Source: an uncultured Bacteroidia bacterium (GTDB lineage: Bacteria > Bacteroidota > Bacteroidia > Bacteroidales > Prolixibacteraceae). Taken from it: DNA of 64,000 bases. Position numbers and translations under genes: made by a program. Shown here piece by piece: positions 25,843-34,406 of the stretch. The notes beneath the pieces are model-generated. The model saw only the letters and a list, made by a program, of their open reading frames with translations, made no database searches and had not been told where the DNA came from. Position 1 is the first letter of the stretch; every line of letters begins with the position of its first letter. The stretch lies in contig CAIXZH010000052.1 in assembly GCA_903923905.1 (NCBI GenBank), positions 1 through 64,000 of the forward strand, read 5' to 3'.

Positions 25843-28152
25843 TCATCGAATGTAAATTTGCTTGTTAAAATAAATATCACTTGAACTGCTGCCGACCATG
25901 ATGTCAAAATATCCGGGTTCCAATAGATATTTGCCTTTGTTATTGTAATACCCGCAATCCTTTAGACTGATTTTAAGTTCAACTTGCTTTGTACTCCTAG
26001 CTTCAATGTTAATTTTTTTGAAAGCTTTTAACTCTTTTACTGGTCTTGCAACAGAACAATATTGATCTCTGATATAAACCTGTATAACTTCTTTACCTTC
26101 CACCCCTCCTGTATTTTTGAGGTTGACTTTCACCTTTAACTCATCATTAAAAGTTAAGCTATCCGACGATAGCTGCATTGATTCATACAAAAATGTAGTA
26201 TAACTCAACCCAAAGCCAAATGGCCATAATGGATCTGGAGATGAGAATACATAATCCCTTCCTGGGTGACCATTTTCGCCAGGCTGCTCGTAAAATCCCC
26301 GATCTGTAGGCAAATGATTATAAAAACAAGGTAAGTGTCCTACGCTTTTAGGAAAAGAAACCGGTATTTTGCCCGAAGGATTTATCCTGCCGAATAAGAC
26401 TTCAGCGATTGATAATCCTCCCATTTCGCCCGGATACCAGGACTCAATGATAGCCGGTATATTATTTTTTATCCATGGAATTGAAAATGGCTTTCCCTGA
26501 ACCAGTACAACAATGGTTGGTATGCCTGTTTCAAATATTTTTTTGACAAGGTCACTCTGCACGCCTGTTGGATTGAGATCCGATAAGTCAAAACCTTCGC
26601 CACTTGTACAATTAGAATAATCACGGGCTAAAGATGCACTTGCTGTACCAATAACTACGATTGCCACATCACTTCTTTTTGCTTTTTGAACTGCTTCAGC
26701 GATACCTGAGCTGTTAAGTGAAACTAAATCACATCCTTTTGCATAATTAACAGTTAATTTGTCTCCTGCAATTCTCTTTATACCTTCAAGTACTGTAACT
26801 CCATCTTTATTATCTCTGCTCCATGAATAATCGCCGAACTGCACCTGATCAGCATTCGGCCCAATTACTGCAATAGATTTTATTTTAGCAATTTCAAGGG
26901 GTAACAGGTTATTTTCGTTCTTCAATAAAACAATACTCTCATCTGCCATTTTTTTAGCTAACAAAACAGAATTCTGAACATGCCTATATTCTTTTATTTT
27001 TAAAGCATCTACAAAAGGATGCTCAAACAGGCCTGATACTATTTTTACGTACAAAATCCTCGCTACTGCACTATCAATAGTTTTCATACTTACAATCTTT
27101 TTTCGCACAAGACTATCCAAATACTGGAAACATTCAGGGGAAGGTGCTTCCAGATCAACCCCAGCTTCCAGAGCTAATTTTGCTGCTGTTGCCCGGGTAT
27201 CTGCAACTTTATGTGAATCATGCAGCATAGTTACTGCGCCCCAGTCGGAATACACATATCCCTTAAAGCCCAATATTGTCCTTAATAAATCAGTATATAT
27301 TTCTTTATTTGCATTCAAGGCTTCACCGTCATAAGAGTTGTAGGCAGTCATTACCGACAGAACATTAGCTTCCTGTATTGCAGCCATATATGGTGGGAGA
27401 TATGTATTATACAGATCATACCATCCTCCCGGTGTTGAAGCCAGATTTAGTCCTCCATAGGGTGCACCGTAGGTTAAAAATGGCTTGGCAGTGGCTATCA
27501 ATAAGGTTCCATCTGGTTTATCTCCTTCCTGCAAGCCCTTTATCATGGCTACTCCCATTCTTGAAGCCAGGAATGGATCTTCCCCATACGTTTCTTCAAC
27601 CCTACCCCACCTAAGCTCCCTGGCCAAATCTAAATCAGGACTGAGAACCTGTGATGCCCCAATTGCTTTTACTTCTTTCCTGATCTGACATCCAACCTGC
27701 CATACCAGATCAGGATTCCAGCTACTTGCCATTGAAATGGATTGAGGATATATTGTTGCTCCGTTCTGAACAAGTCCATGTAAACACTCACTTAAAAATA
27801 TAGCAGGTATCCCAAGGCGTGTTTTGTTTATTAAAAAATTCTGAATTGTATTTACAGCATTGGCGTAATCTGTAACTGACAAAGTAAACCCATCAATGGT
27901 GCCTATTCCATTTTTATTCTTTTCAAATGAAAATTGTCTAGTCGTAGCCTTATTGTCTTCTTTCAGATTATCGCAACTTGCCTCCGATAATTGTGCAATT
28001 TTTTCTTCCAAAGTCATCCGTTGCAATAGGTCCTTTACACGATCCTCTGTTTTTGCTTCAGGATCTTTATAAAAGGGCCTTCGATCTCTACCACAAGATA
28101 ATACAAACACTATCAGTACTATAACGACTAATGAGTGTTTTATTCTTTTCAT
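25843..28152 (-). CDS. Glycoside hydrolase family 3, beta-glucosidase/beta-xylosidase type lipoprotein
   Basis: Using the ATG at 28150-28152 gives a 769-residue protein with a clean lipoprotein signal (MKRIKHSLVVIVLIVFVLSC); an ATG 33 bp further upstream would add eleven residues before it. The N-terminal barrel has EYTYGEDP-type segments (WGRVEETYGEDPFLASRMG) and the nucleophile Asp in GYVYSDWGAVTM near residue 300. The second domain holds the acid/base region (IVVIGTASASLARDYSNCTSGEGFDL), and a fibronectin-like domain closes the protein. Probably anchored in the periplasm or outer membrane. GH3 enzymes trim beta-glucosides, xylosides or beta-GlcNAc. Confidence 0.85.
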   Translation of the reverse strand: MKRIKHSLVVIVLIVFVLSCGRDRRPFYKDPEAKTEDRVKDLLQRMTLEEKIAQLSEASCDNLKEDNKATTRQFSFEKNKNGIGTIDGFTLSVTDYANAVNTIQNFLINKTRLGIPAIFLSECLHGLVQNGATIYPQSISMASSWNPDLVWQVGCQIRKEVKAIGASQVLSPDLDLARELRWGRVEETYGEDPFLASRMGVAMIKGLQEGDKPDGTLLIATAKPFLTYGAPYGGLNLASTPGGWYDLYNTYLPPYMAAIQEANVLSVMTAYNSYDGEALNANKEIYTDLLRTILGFKGYVYSDWGAVTMLHDSHKVADTRATAAKLALEAGVDLEAPSPECFQYLDSLVRKKIVSMKTIDSAVARILYVKIVSGLFEHPFVDALKIKEYRHVQNSVLLAKKMADESIVLLKNENNLLPLEIAKIKSIAVIGPNADQVQFGDYSWSRDNKDGVTVLEGIKRIAGDKLTVNYAKGCDLVSLNSSGIAEAVQKAKRSDVAIVVIGTASASLARDYSNCTSGEGFDLSDLNPTGVQSDLVKKIFETGIPTIVVLVQGKPFSIPWIKNNIPAIIESWYPGEMGGLSIAEVLFGRINPSGKIPVSFPKSVGHLPCFYNHLPTDRGFYEQPGENGHPGRDYVFSSPDPLWPFGFGLSYTTFLYESMQLSSDSLTFNDELKVKVNLKNTGGVEGKEVIQVYIRDQYCSVARPVKELKAFKKINIEARSTKQVELKISLKDCGYYNNKGKYLLEPGYFDIMVGSSSSDIYFNKQIYIR

Positions 28153-28259
28153 AATAAATGGCCTTTCCATTAATTGCGTAAACATCTACTCCATATTTAT
28201 TGCATATACATTATTCTGACAATCAACTACATAATGATATTTTATTGATAGTCCATCTA

Positions 28260-29558
28260 TTAATCATCCACTGCCTGACCGACCAGCATCTGAAACCTCA
28301 AGTCAGTCTCATCAGATGTTTCTTCCTGTGTTTGTTTCATCAAAATGCCTATAGTTTTTTCTTTCGGGTCAGCAAAATATTCAGTATTAAAATGTCCACC
28401 CCAGCCAAAGGTACCTGCGTTGCCCAAACCCCCATAGTTCTGTCCTTTTTGAGTAACCACCGAAAATACCAGGCCATAATATTTGTTGCCGGTTTCATCA
28501 ATGAATTTGCCGTTTTGATCGGCCATTATTGTCTGAATCGTTGTACGACTCAGGAAGCGTTTACCGTTGAATTCGCCTCCATTAAGATACATTTGCAAAA
28601 ATGTGGCGTAATCTTTCGCAGTACTGCACAGACCTGCACCGCCGGACAAAAATCTTCTGGCACCGGTAACCGGAAAGTCAGGATCATACCCTGTAATCGG
28701 ATAATGAACCCATTTCCCATTTTCAGGTTTCTGAAGAGAAACTAACCGTCCTACTTTGTCAGCCGGTAAATAGAACCAGGTGTCGTTCATGCCAAGGGGT
28801 TCAAAAAGCCTTGTTTTTAAGAAAAGGTCAAGTGGCGTTCCTGTAACAATTTCAACCAGATAACCAAGGACATCAAGTCCATTGCTGTATTTGTATTGCT
28901 CTCCCGGACTAAAATGCAAGGGGAGTCTGGCCATTTTCCGGGTGTTTTCTGCTATACTGATATTTGCGGTTGTCCAGGCATCAACCACACCATATTTTTG
29001 ATACAACAATTTGAAATTTTCGTCCACGGCATCTGAAATAAACCCATACCCTAACCCAGAAGTATGACAAAGCAACTGGCGGATGGTGATTCCGCTTTTG
29101 GCAGGCACGGTTGTATAACTTGTATCGCTAAATTGAAATGTTTTTAAAACCTGAGGGTTCTTAAATTCAGGAATATACTTCGAAATCGGATCGTCCAGTT
29201 GGAATTTGCCTTCCTCCCAAAGCATCATCACTGCGGTAGCAGTAATGGCTTTGGTTTGCGAAGCAATCCGGAAAATATCATCACGCTTCATCGCCCGGTC
29301 CGAGGGATTATCAGCCTTTCCAAATGCCTTGTAATAAACGATTTTACCATCTCGGGCTACCAGTGCGACGGCACCCGGAATATCACCTTTTGAAACCGCC
29401 TTTAAACACATGCTATCAATTCGGGTAAGACGTTCAGTTGACATGCTTACGCTTTCAGGCAAAGCTTCGGAAAAAGGCAATGGCTTCCTCTCCATTTTAG
29501 TCTGAGCAAAGCTTGTTATTGCAAGCAAAACGAAAATTACAATGAAATTTATTTTCAT
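28260..29558 (-). CDS. Serine hydrolase of the class C beta-lactamase family
   Basis: A 432-residue secreted protein (signal MKINFIVIFVLLAITSFAQ). The family's SxxK motif is SQTK near residue 100 (IFRIASQTKAITATAVM) and the YxN motif is YSN near residue 222 (YKYSNGLDVLGYL). A KTG-like element may be the GGHFNTEY region. Members include esterases, D-aminopeptidases and transesterases; in a glycan locus an esterase removing acyl groups is plausible. Flanked by GH3 and GH20 genes and separated from GH20 by 178 bp. Confidence 0.85.
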   Translation of the reverse strand: MKINFIVIFVLLAITSFAQTKMERKPLPFSEALPESVSMSTERLTRIDSMCLKAVSKGDIPGAVALVARDGKIVYYKAFGKADNPSDRAMKRDDIFRIASQTKAITATAVMMLWEEGKFQLDDPISKYIPEFKNPQVLKTFQFSDTSYTTVPAKSGITIRQLLCHTSGLGYGFISDAVDENFKLLYQKYGVVDAWTTANISIAENTRKMARLPLHFSPGEQYKYSNGLDVLGYLVEIVTGTPLDLFLKTRLFEPLGMNDTWFYLPADKVGRLVSLQKPENGKWVHYPITGYDPDFPVTGARRFLSGGAGLCSTAKDYATFLQMYLNGGEFNGKRFLSRTTIQTIMADQNGKFIDETGNKYYGLVFSVVTQKGQNYGGLGNAGTFGWGGHFNTEYFADPKEKTIGILMKQTQEETSDETDLRFQMLVGQAVDD

Positions 29559-29736
29559 AATTTAGCTCCTAATTGTTTAAATAAAGTTTTAACCTTTCTG
29601 ATAGTCAGTACTGTCAAATCCGGAGAATTCCAATTTTTCAAGGTAAAGGCTTTCAAACACGGAATAGCAGGATTTATAATAAAATATGCCGAAATAGCTA
29701 TTAATAGACAAATTTGAATACTCATTTTCCAAAGAA

Positions 29737-31920
29737 TTAATGCTCACTATGTAACCATTTATCAATCATACCATAATAAAGCTGTTCAGCTTGTATCATC
29801 CAGCTCAGGTCTTCGCGTTGGCTGGCCAAATGAAAATACCGGTCCGGGATAAAATTTGGAGGATTTGTGATAAAACTTGTTTGGCTGTAAACTAATTTTA
29901 CATCCTCCCAGGTCTGCTGAAAATCACTCATTGCCTTTTTTACATTTTCAATTCCAGCCTTCTGTTTGGCTTTATCAGCAGTATCACAATCTTTTAAAGC
30001 CAATAAAATGCGTGGTGCAGAAATTTGAAAATTGTAAAGTGATTTCGATAAACTCCAGTAATAGCTGTTTCGTTTACATGAATTATACAATTCTGCTAAC
30101 CTTTCAGAGGTACTTTCGAAATTATTTATTTCAATGGACGACTCGTCAAGCCGGACTTTGTATTTTCTGCTCCATGAACCAGGCGAATTCAAATCGGGCA
30201 GGTCTATCAGTTTGCTTGTATAATCAAAGCACCTTTTTTCCTGACCTTCAAGCGGCGTGAGCCAATGTTCAAGCTGAACTACGCTCTGTAATCCATTTTC
30301 ATCGCTCAAAAGGTCCCCATTCCTGAAAAATGCTTCATACCTTAACATAGAACCTATTCTCAGCTTTTGGTTAAAACTGTAATAGTCAGGTATGGACAAA
30401 CCAAATTCGCGTTGAAGCCAGGCCTTGTCAAATTCTTCCAGCGACCGGCCGTTAGGTGACCATCCGTATTCACCTGAAGCAATAAATCCACGCCACCGAT
30501 TTTCCATGTGGGGTGCCCGGTCATCCCATGCGGTACAAAGTTCTCCGCTGATTTTCTTCTCTGCAGCCAGTTGAATAAAACTTCGGATTGTTGAAATACC
30601 TGTTGAAGTATTGCCTAGGTTCCGTTCGTCTGTTTGAAACAGGATGCCCCCCTGAGCATTGGTTGCAGTAGCAATCATAGCCTGCAAGCCACGGCTTTTG
30701 TACCAGTCGAGTATCCGAATGTTTCCAGGTTGTCTGGCCATTGAATAATTCCATCGCATGTACACGCAGTTCTTTGGGAAATCGGTAAGCAAACTGTCTA
30801 ATTTAGGTATTCCTTTTTGCCAGATTTCATCAAGTTCTGAATCAGAAAGACTATCATTATCAGCACTTTCTACTACACCTGCATATTTCAAAGGCATATC
30901 ATCCCAGAAAATCGGAATCCGGTTGTTTTCTTTGGCAAATTCGCAAACCCGTTTCAGCCAATAGAGGTTCAGAGCCATCATTCCTTCCTTTTCAGCTGTA
31001 GGCTTACAGCGCGGGCATAATCCGATATTTCCGATTTCATCACCCCCAATATGAATGTATTTTGAACCCGGTGTCGCATCGATGGCATCCCTATACAAAT
31101 CGAAAAGAACCTGGTAAGTACCTTCATTCAATGGGCAAAATGCCCAGCGGTTCCATGACATTTCTCGCAGATTGGCATATTCCTGATGTTTCAGGATGAA
31201 TGTAGCATGACCTAATCCCTGGACAAGTGGTGTGATCTCGATGTGCCGTTCCCGTGCATAGTGAGTGAGGGCCGCCATCTCGTCAATGCTTATCGAATGA
31301 GGAGCGCCAACAAGTGGCTGACGACGATACCGCAGTTTATCCTCAAACTCAAATACTATCGCATTGATTTTATAACGTGCCAGCCGATCAATGCTTTCGT
31401 AGTAATAATTCATATGATCAAGATGGTGCTTCACATCCCAATGAACAGCCCGGTAGGAAAGGGCAGGATAATCGGTGATTTTACATGCCGGAACAGGCTT
31501 CTGATAATCCCGTGCATCTTCCAAAAGTTGTTCAAGTGACTGGCAACCGTAAAACAAACCAGCTTCACCATTGGCCAGGATTTCTACTTTATCGTCTGAA
31601 ATCGTCATGATATAACCCTCTTCCGAAGGAATTGCAGTCCGGTTTTTATCCAGAATGAGTTCTAGCGTTCCCTTTCCGGCGGTTTTCCCGATAATCAGCT
31701 GAGAAAGCAAATTTCCCATTACCGGACGTTTGAAATCACCTTTCAGGATAAGCTGGTGAAGTTTTCCGGCTTCAAGCCCAGAACCTTTGAGCAAAACAAG
31801 GTTTTGTGGTTGCGGAAGAATGACAAAAGGCGCAGGAAGCTTTTCTGCCGCAAAGGCCATTCCAACAGTGATGACAAGCAGAATTCCTGTTATGACCAGG
31901 ATTTGAAAGTTCTTCTTCAT
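29737..31920 (-). CDS. Glycoside hydrolase family 20, beta-N-acetylhexosaminidase-like
   Basis: This 727-residue protein has a signal peptide (residues 1-24, ending AFAAE), an N-terminal GH20b alpha/beta domain, and a barrel beginning near residue 155 (YRAVHWDVKHHLDHMNYYYESIDRLAR). The catalytic Asp-Glu pair is in KYIHIGGDEIG near residue 292. The enzyme class removes terminal beta-GlcNAc or GalNAc by substrate-assisted catalysis. The C-terminal 250 residues are helical and not assigned. Together with the GH109-like and NagB-like proteins it points to an amino-sugar-containing glycan. Confidence 0.85.
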   Translation of the reverse strand: MKKNFQILVITGILLVITVGMAFAAEKLPAPFVILPQPQNLVLLKGSGLEAGKLHQLILKGDFKRPVMGNLLSQLIIGKTAGKGTLELILDKNRTAIPSEEGYIMTISDDKVEILANGEAGLFYGCQSLEQLLEDARDYQKPVPACKITDYPALSYRAVHWDVKHHLDHMNYYYESIDRLARYKINAIVFEFEDKLRYRRQPLVGAPHSISIDEMAALTHYARERHIEITPLVQGLGHATFILKHQEYANLREMSWNRWAFCPLNEGTYQVLFDLYRDAIDATPGSKYIHIGGDEIGNIGLCPRCKPTAEKEGMMALNLYWLKRVCEFAKENNRIPIFWDDMPLKYAGVVESADNDSLSDSELDEIWQKGIPKLDSLLTDFPKNCVYMRWNYSMARQPGNIRILDWYKSRGLQAMIATATNAQGGILFQTDERNLGNTSTGISTIRSFIQLAAEKKISGELCTAWDDRAPHMENRWRGFIASGEYGWSPNGRSLEEFDKAWLQREFGLSIPDYYSFNQKLRIGSMLRYEAFFRNGDLLSDENGLQSVVQLEHWLTPLEGQEKRCFDYTSKLIDLPDLNSPGSWSRKYKVRLDESSIEINNFESTSERLAELYNSCKRNSYYWSLSKSLYNFQISAPRILLALKDCDTADKAKQKAGIENVKKAMSDFQQTWEDVKLVYSQTSFITNPPNFIPDRYFHLASQREDLSWMIQAEQLYYGMIDKWLHSEH

Positions 31921-31929
31921 CGTTTTTTA

Positions 31930-34356
31930 TTATTTAAGTCTTAGTACTTCAGCAGCTGTTTGTAACCCTTCAGCCGTAGCATTAACTTTGACTGAACCTT
32001 CTGTTTTTCCCGCTTTTATCACCAAAAGACATTTCCCGTGAAATGCGCGGCGCTCGTGCGATTTAAATGATTCCATGCTGGTTGGGCTTCCGTTATCCAC
32101 GCCGGCAATTGAAGCATCACCCTGAACTGAAAAATAGATCAGATTGTCGGCGTAAGGAACTGGATTATTATCCTTATCAACCACTTGAACGGTAATAAAA
32201 GAAAGGTCATTTCCATCAGCATGAATTGCAGATCTGTCGGGCTTCAGCTTGATTTTAGCAGGAAGTCCCGATGTTTTTATCTCATCTGTAATTATCTCTT
32301 TCCCATTATTTCTGCCGATTGCATGCAATGTACCAGCCTCATAGGGAACTTTCCAGCTGAAATGGATCTGATCACCCGTTTTGTGCTGTGCCTCCAGCGA
32401 ACGGCCATTGAGCGTGAGCTCTACTTCGTTGCAGTTCGAATAGGCCCAAACATCTATTATTTGACCCGGTTCCCAGTTCCAATGTGGGAAAATATGCAAA
32501 ACCGGCTGATTGGTCCATTCGCTTTTATACATATAGAAAGCGTCTTTCGGGAAACCGCAAAGGTCGAGAATGCCAAAGTATGAACTGCGCGCAGGCCAAA
32601 CGTATGGTGTAGGTTCACCAATGTAATCGAAGCCGGTCCAGACAAACATTCCCGAAAGAAAATCGTATTTTTTAATGATTTTCCAGGTTTCTTCGTGTGT
32701 TGAACCCCACGGAACTGCACAATTGTCGTATGAAGAACAACTCAAATCGGCGTTCCCACCAGAAAATGTTTTCTTCCAGTCATCCGGCCAGCGGTGTACG
32801 GTGTCGGCCGGCATATCGTAACTACCCCTGGTTGCCAATGCCGAAGTGGTTTCAGTGGCTATAAACTTTTTACCGGGAAAAGTTTTAAGAAAATCGGCAA
32901 AGATCTCCTGATGGTAATTATACCCGATAAGGTCCAATGCCCCTGATTTCATAATGTAATTTTCCGGAAATGGCACTTCATCAAGGGCGGCAGTAACGGG
33001 TCGTGATTGATCCAACTCGCGGACTATTCCTGCAAGCTCTTTCGCAATAGTTACCCCAGTGCTGTCCTTCTGTTCAACGATCTCATTGCCAATACTCCAG
33101 ATAAAAACACTTGGGTGATTCCTGTCGCGCAGCACCATATCCTGAAGGTCGCGTTTATGCCATTGGTCGAAATCAAGGGCATAGTCGAACTCTCGTTTCT
33201 TCTTCTTCCACACATCAAAAGCTTCGTCCATCACGATGAACCCCATTTTATCGCAAAGGTCCAGGAGCTCGGGTGCCGGAGGATTGTGTGAGGTTCGGAT
33301 ACCGTTGCATCCCATTTCCTTTAGTAGTTCAAGCTGGCGTTCCAATGCACGGGTATTGATGACTGCACCAAGACATCCCAGATCGTGATGGATGCAAACA
33401 CCTTTGATTTTTAGTGGTTTGCCGTTTAGTGTAAAGCCTTTATTGCTATCGAAATTAAATGTCCTGATTCCGAAAGGAGTTTCATACTCATCGAGCATAT
33501 TTTTCTTTTGGGAAATACTAGTGATAACATGATAGCGATTAGGCTGATCAACCGACCAAAGCGAAGGGTCTTTTACGATAAGTGTTTGATTAACAACAGT
33601 TTCAGGATTTTTAAGCGTAACTTTTGAAGTGATGATCTCAGCAATGAGTTTGTTTTCATCGTCGTAAATGCCTGATTTTACTGGAACAGTTAAAGGCAAA
33701 CCTGAGCTATTCCTTATCTTGATGCTGATGTTTACCGTGGCTTTTTTGTCATCGACCTGAGGTGTGGTAACAAAGGCTCCCCAATGGTCAACAGCCACAG
33801 TACCGGTTTTTACCAGCCAAACGTTCCTGTAAATACCACAGCCTGAATACCATCTTGAATTTGGCTCCAGCGAATTGTCCACCTTGACGGCAATGACATT
33901 TGTACTGTCACCAAAATTTAAATAAGGAGAAAGTTCATATCTGAATGAAGAGTAACCATATGGTCTTTTGCCTAAATACTTTCCATTGATCCAGATTTCA
34001 CTGTTGTGGTAAACTCCATCAAATTCAACAGAAATGAGTTTACCCTTATCCGATGCTTCTACCTGAAAAGATTTCCTGTACCAGCCTGTTCCGCCCGGCA
34101 AAGCACCGGCACCGAAAGTGGACCGATTTTTTTCGTAGAATTCGCCTTCAATACTCCAATCGTGCGGGAGGTTAAGTGTGCGCCACTGCGAATCATCGAA
34201 TAGGGGATGTATTGCTTCAGGAAAGTTACCCTGATAGAATTTCCATCCTTCATTAAAATTGTCACGGGAACGCAAACCTGATGCAAAAAGCGTAAGTGTA
34301 TTAAAACTGATATATGCAACCATTAAGAAATACAACTTCATCTTTTCTTTTTTCAT
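31930..34356 (-). CDS. Glycoside hydrolase family 2, beta-galactosidase-like (second copy)
   Basis: An 808-residue secreted GH2 enzyme with the same layout as the one at 18417-20873: sugar-binding domain (LNLPHDWSIEGEFYE), Ig-like domain, TIM barrel (RTSHNPPAPELLDLCDKMG), DUF4982-like domain (VWAYSNCNEVELTLNGRS) and a C-terminal Ig-like domain. The acid/base Glu is in IWSIGNEIVEQK near residue 424 and the nucleophile in FIATETTSALA near 499. FVWTGFDYIGEPTPY is typical of beta-galactosidases. The two copies differ enough to suggest different linkages. The GH20 gene starts 9 bp downstream. Confidence 0.87.
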   Translation of the reverse strand: MKKEKMKLYFLMVAYISFNTLTLFASGLRSRDNFNEGWKFYQGNFPEAIHPLFDDSQWRTLNLPHDWSIEGEFYEKNRSTFGAGALPGGTGWYRKSFQVEASDKGKLISVEFDGVYHNSEIWINGKYLGKRPYGYSSFRYELSPYLNFGDSTNVIAVKVDNSLEPNSRWYSGCGIYRNVWLVKTGTVAVDHWGAFVTTPQVDDKKATVNISIKIRNSSGLPLTVPVKSGIYDDENKLIAEIITSKVTLKNPETVVNQTLIVKDPSLWSVDQPNRYHVITSISQKKNMLDEYETPFGIRTFNFDSNKGFTLNGKPLKIKGVCIHHDLGCLGAVINTRALERQLELLKEMGCNGIRTSHNPPAPELLDLCDKMGFIVMDEAFDVWKKKKREFDYALDFDQWHKRDLQDMVLRDRNHPSVFIWSIGNEIVEQKDSTGVTIAKELAGIVRELDQSRPVTAALDEVPFPENYIMKSGALDLIGYNYHQEIFADFLKTFPGKKFIATETTSALATRGSYDMPADTVHRWPDDWKKTFSGGNADLSCSSYDNCAVPWGSTHEETWKIIKKYDFLSGMFVWTGFDYIGEPTPYVWPARSSYFGILDLCGFPKDAFYMYKSEWTNQPVLHIFPHWNWEPGQIIDVWAYSNCNEVELTLNGRSLEAQHKTGDQIHFSWKVPYEAGTLHAIGRNNGKEIITDEIKTSGLPAKIKLKPDRSAIHADGNDLSFITVQVVDKDNNPVPYADNLIYFSVQGDASIAGVDNGSPTSMESFKSHERRAFHGKCLLVIKAGKTEGSVKVNATAEGLQTAAEVLRLK

Positions 34357-34406
34357 CTGGTATTGATTATCTTTTTTAAAATTTTCATTTTATAAAACTT
34401 TATTAA

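Noticed and set aside
28200-28745. 181-residue open frame on the plus strand
   Set aside because: It is antisense to the end of the serine hydrolase gene, has no family motifs and looks like a translated complement of a conserved coding region.
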